A stretch of DNA of 5,874 nucleotides from NCBI GenBank assembly GCA_019423835.1, contig JAHZAR010000116.1, positions 1 to 5,874 of the forward strand, given 5' to 3'. Below, in pieces: positions 1-5,874 of this stretch. The DNA comes from Clostridiales bacterium (lineage in GTDB: Bacteria; Bacillota; Clostridia; Lachnospirales; Lachnospiraceae). Position numbers and translations under genes: made by a program. Every line of letters starts with the position of its first letter. The stretch's first letter is position 1. The notes under the pieces were generated by a model that was not told where the DNA came from, made no database searches, and saw nothing but the letters and a program-made list of their open reading frames with translations.

Positions 1-574
1 TGATTTTGCAGGCCACAAAGAGAACCACAAACACAATTCCGCAGGTGATGATTCCGGAGCTTAAGTTGTTCTCTGTGATCAGCAGAGCCGGGATGCCGCA
101 CCAGATAATAATCGCGCGGACTTTCTTAAACTCGTTGATTTTTAACCCCAGACGGGAGATCACCACTGCCAGGAACAGGATGAGTGAAATCTTTACCATC
201 TCCGTCGGCTGGAACTGAATGGGTCCGACCTGCAGCCACCGCTTTTTTCCGTGGGATTCCACGCCGAACAGCATGGTGGCAACCATACAGATCAGGGAGA
301 CGAAGTAGGCCGGATAGGCAAACCTTGCAAACCAGTGGTAATCCATCTTGGAAATAATCAGCATTCCCACCGCGCTGCAGGCCGCAATCGCCCCCTGTCT
401 TTTCACAAAGTAAGCTGCATCTCCCTGCACAAGCTGCGCCCGGTAGGAGCTGGCGCTGTAGATCATAATCAGACCGAACACGGTCAGGAATACTACGGCC
501 AGAAGAAGACTGTAATCATAAAACCGGTGCGGCTTTTTTTTCTTTTTTTTCGGCGTATTCGGCGCATCGGCCAT
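1..574 (-). CDS. ftsW: FtsW/RodA/SpoVE-family septal peptidoglycan polymerase (SEDS), N-terminal part only
   Basis: FtsW-family proteins are membrane glycosyltransferases that polymerise lipid II together with a partner class B PBP. Reading from ATG at 574, 191 codons are visible before the left edge; the C-terminal half is missing. After a cytoplasmic start with six lysines in a row (residues 9-14) come the first membrane helix (about 22-40, ending GLIMIYSASS), the conserved FVKRQ at 56-60, two further hydrophobic segments, and the family signature KRWLQVGPIQFQPTE at 111-125. Family members usually have QPSE there; this one has QPTE. The loop that often reads PDLG(S/T) is ENNLSSG at 168-174. 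A ribosome binding site AGGAAGGGG (590-582) sits 7 nt before the ATG. The gene follows murD after a 91-base gap. Its position after murD matches B. subtilis spoVE, so a sporulation-specific role cannot be excluded. The family is certain; the choice between FtsW and SpoVE is not. Confidence 0.95.
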   Translation of the reverse strand, partial: MADAPNTPKKKKKKPHRFYDYSLLLAVVFLTVFGLIMIYSASSYRAQLVQGDAAYFVKRQGAIAACSAVGMLIISKMDYHWFARFAYPAYFVSLICMVATMLFGVESHGKKRWLQVGPIQFQPTEMVKISLILFLAVVISRLGLKINEFKKVRAIIIWCGIPALLITENNLSSGIITCGIVFVVLFVACKI

Positions 575-665
575 CGTATCACCCCTTCCTATTCAGTCAG
601 GCCCGGCACAGCCCTTTTGAAACGGCTGCAGCCGGGTCCTGCCGGAACCAGCGTTCAGATTCCTT

Positions 666-2012
666 TTAGAGGCTTCTCACATACTCCTTGAACATGCGTC
701 CCCTCTCCTCATAGTTCTTAAACATTCCCCAGCTTGCGCAGGCCGGGGAGAGCAGCACATTGTCCCCCGCATTCGCATAGGAAGCGCAGACCTGAACAGC
801 CTCCTTCAGATCTTCCGCGTACATAATATCCGTAAAGCCATGGCGCTTCGCGCACTCTGCTATCTTGTCCCTGGTCTGTCCGATTAATACCAGGTAGCGC
901 ACCTTGCCGCCGAAGCTCTCGATCCACTCGTCATATTCCGAGTGCTTATCATAGCCTCCGGCGATGAGAAGCGTCGGCCCCGGCATAGCCTTGATCGCCT
1001 GCATAGCTGCATCCGGGTTCGTTCCCTTGGAATCGTTGTAATATTTTACACCGAACCGCTCTGTCACAAATTCAATGCGGTGCTCCACCGCCTCAAACCG
1101 TTTTACCACCCGGCGGATCGTGTCCATGGGAACGTCCATATTCATGGCAATGGCCACGGCTGCCATGACATTCTCGTGGTTGTGGCGTCCCAGCAGCTTG
1201 AGTTCATGAATATTTACAATCTCCGTCACTGTTTCTCCATCCCTGCAGACGATCTGATCGCCGTCCAGGAACAGGCCTTTTTTCAGCTTCTCGCGGCTGG
1301 AAAAATAGACAACCTTGCACTTCAGGGTTTCCCCGAACTCCCTGAGCACCGGATCATCGTAATTTAAGACACACACATCGTTTTCCTTCTGGTTCTTTGT
1401 GATGCCCTCCTTAATCTCAATGTAGCGCTCCATGGTTTTATGCCTGTCTAAGTGATCCGGTGTGATATTTAAGATGGCGCTGACATTGGGTCTGAAGTCC
1501 ATGATGGTTTCGAGCTGGAAGCTGGAAACCTCCGCCACTGTCACTGACTTCTCTGTGGTTTCCAGGGCGTGGGCTGTGTAGGGATCCCCGATATTTCCCA
1601 CCACAAACACGCTGTCATAGTGGGCCTTCATGATCTCTCCCGTCAGAGCCGTCGTCGTCGTCTTCCCGTTGGTTCCTGTGATGGCCGCCAGCCTTCCCTT
1701 TGCACAGTGGTAAGCCAGCTGGATCTCGCTCCAGATAGGGATTCCCGCCTGATCGATGACAGACACGAAAGGAGCCTCCAGCGAGATTCCCGGGCTGATA
1801 ATTGAAAGCTCCACGCCCAGCAGATCGGTGCGTGTCAGCTCGCCGAGCACAAAGCTCACCTTCGCATTTTCATCAAATTTTTTTCTCAGCTCCTCTTCTC
1901 TCAGCTTCTCGTTTCCGTCATAGAGAACTACCTCTCCCCCCATGTCGAGAAGGAGCTTTGCCGCTGCAATTCCGCTGATTCCGCTTCCTGCTACCAATAC
2001 TTTCTGACTCAT
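666..2012 (-). CDS. murD: UDP-N-acetylmuramoyl-L-alanine--D-glutamate ligase MurD
   Basis: Cytoplasmic Mur ligase that uses ATP to add D-glutamate to UDP-MurNAc-L-alanine, the second amino acid of the stem peptide. The 448-residue length is normal for MurD. The order of parts is complete: an N-terminal Rossmann-like UDP-binding domain beginning KVLVAGSGISG (residues 4-14); the ATP P-loop GTNGKTTT (113-120); SSFQLE (163-168); ITPDHLDRH (183-191); a lysine at 201 in YIEIKEG that probably corresponds to the carbamylated lysine of E. coli MurD; LGRHNHENVMAA (274-285); and the C-terminal domain with YNDSKGTN (325-332), AGGYDKHSEYDEW and LSPACASWGMF (421-431). SPACAS separates MurD from MurC, MurE and MurF. 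The ATG at 2012 is preceded by AGGAGGA (2027-2021) at 8 nt. That site overlaps the stop codon of mraY, so translation of the two genes is probably coupled. No frameshift or missing motif is visible. Confidence 0.98.
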   Translation of the reverse strand: MSQKVLVAGSGISGIAAAKLLLDMGGEVVLYDGNEKLREEELRKKFDENAKVSFVLGELTRTDLLGVELSIISPGISLEAPFVSVIDQAGIPIWSEIQLAYHCAKGRLAAITGTNGKTTTTALTGEIMKAHYDSVFVVGNIGDPYTAHALETTEKSVTVAEVSSFQLETIMDFRPNVSAILNITPDHLDRHKTMERYIEIKEGITKNQKENDVCVLNYDDPVLREFGETLKCKVVYFSSREKLKKGLFLDGDQIVCRDGETVTEIVNIHELKLLGRHNHENVMAAVAIAMNMDVPMDTIRRVVKRFEAVEHRIEFVTERFGVKYYNDSKGTNPDAAMQAIKAMPGPTLLIAGGYDKHSEYDEWIESFGGKVRYLVLIGQTRDKIAECAKRHGFTDIMYAEDLKEAVQVCASYANAGDNVLLSPACASWGMFKNYEERGRMFKEYVRSL

Positions 2013-2020
2013 TGTCTATT

Positions 2021-2028
2021 TCCTCCTA
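2021..2028 (-). promoter_or_regulatory. murD ribosome binding site overlapping the mraY stop codon
   Basis: The minus strand reads TAGGAGGA: TAG (2028-2026) ends mraY, and AGGAGGA (2027-2021) is a near-perfect Shine-Dalgarno sequence 8 nt before the murD ATG at 2012. Ribosomes finishing mraY stop on the site used to start murD, which suggests translational coupling. Confidence 0.85.
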
Positions 2029-2997
2029 TAATCCTAAGTACGCAACCAGGCAAAGGATTGCCGTTATAATTGAAAATACTGCCACTACTCTTGTCTCCGA
2101 CCACCCGCACAGCTCGAAGTGGTGATGGATCGGGGCCATCCTGAAAATCCGCTTTCCTCCTGTGCTCTTGAAGTAGGTTACCTGAATAATCACCGACAGC
2201 ACCTCCACCAGATAAATCAGCCCCACCAGAGCGATGAAGATCGGCATCTGCATCATGAAAGCGCTGGATGCCACAAAGCCTCCCAGAGCCAGGGAACCGG
2301 TATCCCCCATAAATACCTTTGCCGGATATACATTAAACAGCAGAAAGCCGAGAAGACTTCCCACCACAGCTCCGGTAATGGGACTGATGCCTGTATTTTC
2401 ACCGATGGCCACAATCGTAAAGAAGGTAGCCACCAGAATCGTCACACTGGTGCAGAGCCCGTCAAGGCCGTCTGTAAAATTCACCCCATTGTCCGTACCC
2501 AGCACGATAAAAAACAGGGCCGGCACAAACAGAACCGGCGGAAGCTCCAGAAAAAATCCGCCGTCAAAGCCCCCGGTGAACGGAATCAGCATGGAGGTTC
2601 CCACCTCCCTGCTGCTGATCAGGTAATAGGCAAAAATGCCTGTAATCACAAACTGGCCCAGGAGCTTCTGCTTCGGGTTTAATCCTTCTGACCGCTTCAT
2701 CACAATCTTGATATAATCATCCAGAAAACCGATAATGCCAAACCCCACTGTCACAAACAGGATCGGGATAATTTTCGGATAATCTCTGATATAGAGGAGG
2801 GAGGTTATCACGATTGCTCCCAGAATCACCACCCCGCCCATGGTCGGAGTTCCCTGTTTTTTCAGATGGGCCTGCGGGCCGTCCTCCCTGACCTGCTGGC
2901 CAAATTTCAGCTTGTGCAGAAACGGTATCACGATCGGACACATGACCGCGCTGATAATGAATGCCGTAATAACTGCCAGAATTGTTTCGTTTACCAT
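2026..2997 (-). CDS. mraY: Phospho-N-acetylmuramoyl-pentapeptide-transferase MraY (lipid I synthase)
   Basis: Integral membrane enzyme that transfers phospho-MurNAc-pentapeptide from UDP onto undecaprenyl phosphate to form lipid I. The 323-residue product has about ten hydrophobic segments. It carries the family motifs in order: QQVREDGPQAHLKKQGTPTMGG (34-55; conserved REDGP, H44, K47), FLDDYIK with the Asp pair 93-94, NFTDGLDGL (173-181) with D176 and D179, GDTGSLALGG (231-240), and PIHHHFE (289-295) near the C-terminus. The frame stays open upstream to 3183, but I chose ATG 2997: it has GAGG (3007-3004) at 6 nt, begins MVNETILAVI straight into the first membrane helix, and gives the usual family length. 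The longer version would start inside the upstream PBP gene with 62 hydrophilic residues. A promoter (3125-3097) and a leader hairpin (3063-3038) lie upstream. The stop TAG at 2028-2026 is part of the murD ribosome binding site. Confidence 0.98.
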   Translation of the reverse strand: MVNETILAVITAFIISAVMCPIVIPFLHKLKFGQQVREDGPQAHLKKQGTPTMGGVVILGAIVITSLLYIRDYPKIIPILFVTVGFGIIGFLDDYIKIVMKRSEGLNPKQKLLGQFVITGIFAYYLISSREVGTSMLIPFTGGFDGGFFLELPPVLFVPALFFIVLGTDNGVNFTDGLDGLCTSVTILVATFFTIVAIGENTGISPITGAVVGSLLGFLLFNVYPAKVFMGDTGSLALGGFVASSAFMMQMPIFIALVGLIYLVEVLSVIIQVTYFKSTGGKRIFRMAPIHHHFELCGWSETRVVAVFSIITAILCLVAYLGL

Positions 2998-3037
2998 GTC
3001 ACACCTCAGATTCTTATGTAGTCTTTTGTGATACTGC

Positions 3038-3063
3038 GGCCACAGCTCCGAAAGCACGCGGCC
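3038..3063 (-). promoter_or_regulatory. Hairpin in the mraY leader
   Basis: Between the predicted promoter and the mraY start, the minus-strand RNA can fold as GGCCGC paired with GUGGCC (one G-U pair), then a small internal loop, then GCUU paired with GAGC around a UCG loop. The whole element is 26 nt. It is not followed by a U run, so it does not look like an intrinsic terminator. It ends 40 nt before the mraY ATG. It may affect RNA stability or leader regulation, or it may have no function. Confidence 0.4.
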
Positions 3064-3096
3064 TACCTGTTTTTCACGATCCCAAGACTCCTGATT

Positions 3097-3125
3097 AGTA
3101 TACGTCTTTTTCCTGGAATAATCAA
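3097..3125 (-). promoter_or_regulatory. Predicted sigma-A-type promoter for mraY-murD-ftsW
   Basis: On the minus strand TTGATT (3125-3120; 4 of 6 matches to TTGACA) is followed after exactly 17 bases by TATACT (3102-3097; 5 of 6 matches to TATAAT). The -35 box overlaps the TGA stop (3124-3122) of the upstream PBP gene. Transcription would be expected to begin near 3090, giving a leader of about 93 nt before the mraY ATG. This would allow mraY, murD and ftsW to be expressed independently of the upstream part of the operon. The boxes and spacing are seen directly; activity is inferred. Confidence 0.6.
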
Positions 3126-4960
3126 CTGTTAGTTGACTCCTCCTCTGCCCTTGGAATTCCCAGATATGGCAGGATATTTTCAAAAATATCCCCCACCACC
3201 GGGGCTGCTATGGTTCCCCCATAGTAGACTCCCTCCGGTTCGTCGATGGTAATCAGGGCAATCACCTGCGGATCATCCGCCGGGGCAAACCCCAGAAAGG
3301 AGGAAATATACTTTTTTCTGCTTCTGGGCAGTTTTTCCGAGGTGGCCGTCTTTCCGCCGATGCGGTAGCCCTCTATCCTCGCATTTTTTCCGCTTCCCTC
3401 CGCCACCACCTGCTCTAAAATGTACCGCATGGCTGCGCTTGTTTCCTCTGAGAGAATTCTTCCCTTTTCTCTGTACTCAAATTCATGAACCGTACCGGCA
3501 GTCGGATTTTCTGCCCGCAGGGCAAAATGCGGCGTCACCCTGTTTCCTCCGTTAATAATGGAGGACGCCGTGGTGATGAGCTGCAGAGGGGTAATCTGAA
3601 AGGACTGCCCGAAGGATACGGTGGCCAGCTCCACAGCTCCCATGTTTTCCTTCCGGTGCATGATTGTGGCTGCCTCCCCGGGCAGATCCACTCCCGTCTT
3701 TCCCATCAGCCCGAACTGCTCAAAGTACCGGTAATAGTTATCCACCCCCAGTCTCTGTCCCACATCGATCAGCACTGGATTGCAGGAATTCATCATCCCC
3801 TGAAGAAAGGTTTCACCGCCATGTCCGCCGACCTTGTGGCAGCGGATCTTCCGATCCTCCACGATCCGGAAGCCGGGGCAGGAAAAGGTGTCATCCAGAT
3901 CCACCACGCCTGCCTCCAGCCCTGCAGCAGCTGTGATAATCTTAAAGGTGGAGCCGGGCTCATAAGTATCGTTAATGCACTTGTTTCTCCACATTTGATT
4001 CAGGAGATCCTGTTTCTTTTTCGCTTCCTCTTCGCCGCCGCCCGGTTCTGAGGGCTCATCCGCCTTTTCCTCCTGCGCTTCGGCAGCTGCAGGCAGCCAT
4101 ACAGTCTGTCCCTCCTCCTTATGCTCAGCCTCCAGCCCTGCAGTCAGGGTAAAAGGCTCATTCAGGTTAAACTCCGGCACGTTCACCATCGCGAGAATTT
4201 CCCCGTTTTTCGGATTCATGACAATGACGGAAACACTGTTTGCCGATTTTTTTTCCATCACCTGACGGGCAGCCTGCTCTGCATACTTCTGGATATTGAC
4301 GTCCAGGCTCACCGTCAGATCGTGTCCCGGTATCGGTTCGATGCGATCCTCGGCTGCATTCTCAATCTCCACTCCGGCCGCATCCGCCAGCGTCAGGATC
4401 AGGCCGTTCTCTCCCTTGAGCCAGGATTCATACTGCACCTCCAGTCCGATGATCCCCTGATTATCCCCGCCTGTAAACCCCAGCACTCTGGATGCCAGGC
4501 TGTCATAGGGATAATACCGCTTGTAATCCTCATCTACCTTGACGCCCGGAACGGCCATCTCCCGGATCCTGTCTCCGATTTCCTTGTCCACATTTGTCTT
4601 TATGATTTCCCTGGCCGTATATTTCTCCACCTTCTTTTTTACATCCTCAAGAGGGATGGAAAGCTCCCGGCTCAGAACCTCTGCCGTCCTCTCCGGCTCT
4701 GTTATCTGATTGTGTACCACAGAAACCGTGCAGACTGTCCTGTTGTCCGCGATGACCGTTCCATTTCTGTCCAGGATTCTCCCTCTGGCAGCCTTGATTG
4801 ACCGCTCTCTCTGGTGGAGATCCTCTGCCATGGCGCTGTCCTCCTCCGCCCGAACAGTCATAAGAAAAAATAGCCGTCCTGTCAGACCAGCCATGCAGAG
4901 GCATAAGAGTCCGCACAGAAGAGCTATTCTTTCTCTGTGTCGCGTTCTTCTCCGCTCCAT
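3122..4960 (-). CDS. Class B penicillin-binding protein, D,D-transpeptidase (FtsI/SpoVD type) with KTA in place of KTG
   Basis: Membrane-anchored transpeptidase that cross-links peptidoglycan, of 612 residues from ATG 4960. An alternative GTG at 4975 adds five residues, but ATG 4960 has a full AAGGAG (4972-4967) at 6 nt. Layout: a basic N-terminus (ERRRTRHRER), one cysteine-rich membrane anchor (about 12-35), the dimerisation-domain start RGRILDRNG (59-67), then the transpeptidase domain. Its active-site motifs are S337-T-F-K340 (within YEPGSTFKI), S392-C-N394, and K537-T-A539 where most relatives have KTG. A charged, low-complexity insertion (about 273-318) precedes the SxxK motif. No PASTA domain follows, and the protein ends soon after PYLGIPRAEEE. 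It is a paralogue of the PBP immediately upstream: 20 of 31 residues agree around the KTG/KTA box. Its position before mraY is that of B. subtilis spoVD (murE is absent here). Without PASTA and with two tandem PBPs, I cannot tell which one serves division and which, if either, serves spore cortex formation. Confidence 0.95.
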   Translation of the reverse strand: MERRRTRHRERIALLCGLLCLCMAGLTGRLFFLMTVRAEEDSAMAEDLHQRERSIKAARGRILDRNGTVIADNRTVCTVSVVHNQITEPERTAEVLSRELSIPLEDVKKKVEKYTAREIIKTNVDKEIGDRIREMAVPGVKVDEDYKRYYPYDSLASRVLGFTGGDNQGIIGLEVQYESWLKGENGLILTLADAAGVEIENAAEDRIEPIPGHDLTVSLDVNIQKYAEQAARQVMEKKSANSVSVIVMNPKNGEILAMVNVPEFNLNEPFTLTAGLEAEHKEEGQTVWLPAAAEAQEEKADEPSEPGGGEEEAKKKQDLLNQMWRNKCINDTYEPGSTFKIITAAAGLEAGVVDLDDTFSCPGFRIVEDRKIRCHKVGGHGGETFLQGMMNSCNPVLIDVGQRLGVDNYYRYFEQFGLMGKTGVDLPGEAATIMHRKENMGAVELATVSFGQSFQITPLQLITTASSIINGGNRVTPHFALRAENPTAGTVHEFEYREKGRILSEETSAAMRYILEQVVAEGSGKNARIEGYRIGGKTATSEKLPRSRKKYISSFLGFAPADDPQVIALITIDEPEGVYYGGTIAAPVVGDIFENILPYLGIPRAEEESTNS

Positions 4961-4966
4961 ACCGCA

Positions 4967-4972
4967 CTCCTT
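4967..4972 (-). promoter_or_regulatory. Ribosome binding site that fixes the start of the second PBP
   Basis: AAGGAG lies 6 nt before ATG 4960. The alternative in-frame GTG at 4975 would place this site inside the coding region and has only a weak purine stretch in front of it. This is the reason for choosing the 612-residue form. Confidence 0.75.
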
Positions 4973-4982
4973 CACCGCCCAT

Positions 4983-4999
4983 CCTCTCAGGGAGAGAGG
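4983..4999 (-). promoter_or_regulatory. Small hairpin just upstream of the second PBP ribosome binding site
   Basis: CCTCTC and GAGAGG form a perfect 6-bp stem with a 5-nt loop in the 132-base gap between the two PBP genes, 10 bases before the AAGGAG site. A competing stem of the same length can form between 4992-4997 and 5007-5012. There is no following T run, so it is not a terminator. The purine/pyrimidine-simple sequence makes chance pairing plausible. Confidence 0.3.
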
Positions 5000-5092
5000 G
5001 CGTCTTTCTCTCTGCTTGGTACAGTATATTGGGAAAAAAACATTTTATGTGTTTGTAATGCAGGCAGCCTGGATTCGCTCCTGCCCTTCTCT

Positions 5093-5874
5093 CTAAGTAC
5101 CGGCTGCTCCCCGGGCGCCTGATGCCGGCGAAACCGGCTCTCCTCCCTCCGGAGGCGCCGCACTGCCCTCCGGCGCCTGGCCTTCAGCCGATGCCTGGTC
5201 TGCCGCACTTTCCGCGCCTTCGCTCTGGCTCTCACCGGTTCCCGTCTCTGAAGGCTGTCCTCCCGGACTGCCTCCGCCTGACGTCTCTCCCAGTTCAGCT
5301 CCGCTCGGTTCCGTACTGCCCGGCAGCCTTTCCGGATAGCTCACACCCTCATCGATAAATTCCTCATCGTAGACAGGGTAGGTTTCTCCGTCTGCGTTGG
5401 TCGGCACCTCCGTACTCTCCGCCTCGCCTTCCTCCGGCTCCTGGCTGATAATTCCCTCCGGAAGCTCCGCCATCTCCTCATCGGCAGGCGCTGTGTCAGA
5501 ATCCGGGAATACATTCATATAAGGAAGTACCTCTGCCATAATCTTGCTGAATATCTCGCTGGCAAAGGTGGAGTGCGCCTGCTCCTTTCCCTCCAGATGC
5601 GGTGTGTCAAGCACCACATAGCAGAGTACCTGCGGGTCGTGAGCCGGTGCGTATCCGATAAAGGAAACCAGATAATTCCTGGCACTTCTCGGATACTTCT
5701 CAGCCGTTCCCGTCTTTCCGGCTATCTCATACCCTTCCACAGCTGCTGCTCCGGCAGTTCCGCCCTCACCTGACACAGTCTGGTAGAGGGCCTCATTGAT
5801 AAAATCGGAGGTTTCCTGGGATACCGTTTCCCTTACCAGCAGGGGCTCCTTTTTCTCCACCACCGAGCCCTGCT
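5093..5874 (-). CDS. Class B penicillin-binding protein, C-terminal part with long acidic tail (partial, start outside window)
   Basis: The last 259 codons of a transpeptidase; the N-terminus lies beyond the right edge. A GTG at 5863 lies inside the frame, which stays open to the edge (QGS precedes it), so it is not the true start. The visible part is the end of the catalytic domain, with the canonical third motif in AGKTGTAEKYPRS (KTG codons at 5716-5708), then VSFIGYAPAHDPQV and a last helix ASEIFSKIMAEVLPYMNV. The SxxK and SxN motifs are outside the window. From about nt 5503 to the stop the protein continues as a tail of about 136 residues rich in Glu, Pro, Ser, Gly and Ala, with about 33 acidic residues, only two arginines and no lysine or cysteine. 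No PASTA repeat is recognisable. In orthologous clusters this place is held by the division PBP (pbpB/ftsI), which is the likeliest identity. A 132-base gap separates it from the next PBP gene. Confidence 0.93.
   Translation of the reverse strand, partial: QGSVVEKKEPLLVRETVSQETSDFINEALYQTVSGEGGTAGAAAVEGYEIAGKTGTAEKYPRSARNYLVSFIGYAPAHDPQVLCYVVLDTPHLEGKEQAHSTFASEIFSKIMAEVLPYMNVFPDSDTAPADEEMAELPEGIISQEPEEGEAESTEVPTNADGETYPVYDEEFIDEGVSYPERLPGSTEPSGAELGETSGGGSPGGQPSETGTGESQSEGAESAADQASAEGQAPEGSAAPPEGGEPVSPASGARGAAGT

Noticed and set aside
601..645. Terminator between murD and ftsW, from the CGGCTGCAGCCG palindrome (623-634) and nearby GCCCGGC/GCCGGG repeats
   Set aside because: The 12-bp palindrome has no loop and is not followed by a T run on the minus strand. 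The longer pairing needs a loop of about 23 bases. Read-through into ftsW is more likely.
251..691. Plus-strand open frame of 146 codons opposite ftsW and the end of murD
   Set aside because: It is antisense to clearly conserved coding sequence, resembles no family I know, and is rich in His and Arg as expected from a shadow frame.
2998..3183. N-terminal extension of MraY by 62 residues, since the frame stays open upstream of ATG 2997
   Set aside because: It would overlap the end of the PBP gene, would put a hydrophilic segment before the first membrane helix, and is unlike the family. ATG 2997 has its own ribosome binding site and gives the normal length.
4121..4801. Plus-strand open frame of 226 codons opposite the second PBP
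   Set aside because: It is an antisense shadow of a well-supported gene, with no recognisable domain.
4647..4982. Minus-strand frame starting MGGEGVRYGAEKN that overlaps the second PBP start
   Set aside because: It lies in another frame of the PBP gene and its sequence resembles no known protein; the PBP frame carries all family motifs.
5023..5028. TATACT as a -10 box for a promoter before the second PBP
   Set aside because: At 16 to 19 bases upstream only CACATA-like sequence is found. The nearest better -35 (TTACAA) is 24 bases away, too far for sigma-A.
5041..5051. ACATAAAATGT upstream of the second PBP as a SigE-type -10 (CATAAAAT) or, with the following T run, as a terminator
   Set aside because: No SigE-like -35 lies at the right distance. 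As a hairpin it has only a 4-bp, A/T-rich stem, too weak for termination.

Overview
This window is an internal slice of a division and cell wall (dcw) gene cluster. Every supported gene lies on the minus strand, so transcription runs from right to left. In that direction it holds the C-terminal part of a class B penicillin-binding protein (PBP) (cut by the right edge), a second complete class B PBP, mraY, murD, and the N-terminal 191 codons of ftsW (cut by the left edge).

The order PBP - PBP - mraY - murD - ftsW/spoVE matches the Firmicute cluster known from Bacillus subtilis (pbpB-spoVD-murE-mraY-murD-spoVE), except that no murE lies between the second PBP and mraY. Strong AGGAGG-type ribosome binding sites, the protein wording (for example MurD SPACASWGMF, the PBP KTATSEK variant, MraY GTDNGVNFTDG) and the moderately high GC content suggest a Clostridia member of the Lachnospiraceae type. 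The genus cannot be fixed from this window.

The proteins form one pathway. MurD adds D-glutamate to UDP-MurNAc-L-Ala in the cytoplasm. MraY moves the finished phospho-MurNAc-pentapeptide onto undecaprenyl phosphate to make lipid I. FtsW (a SEDS glycosyltransferase) polymerises lipid II, and the class B PBPs cross-link the new strands at the septum or in the spore cortex. The mraY-murD junction is tight: the mraY stop codon overlaps the murD ribosome binding site. The other three junctions have gaps of 91 to 132 bases. No intrinsic terminator is visible, which fits a long operon.

Most of the window is ordinary core genome, and I see no mobile element, CRISPR array, RNA gene or unknown system. 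The points worth a second look are a good sigma-A-type promoter whose -35 box overlaps the stop codon of the second PBP, with a 26-nt hairpin in the leader it would create for mraY; a KTG-to-KTA change in the active site of the second PBP; an acidic insertion just before its catalytic serine; a lysine-free acidic tail of about 136 residues on the first PBP; and an A8-G-A8-G tract at the start of ftsW. No stretch over 300 bases lacks a gene.
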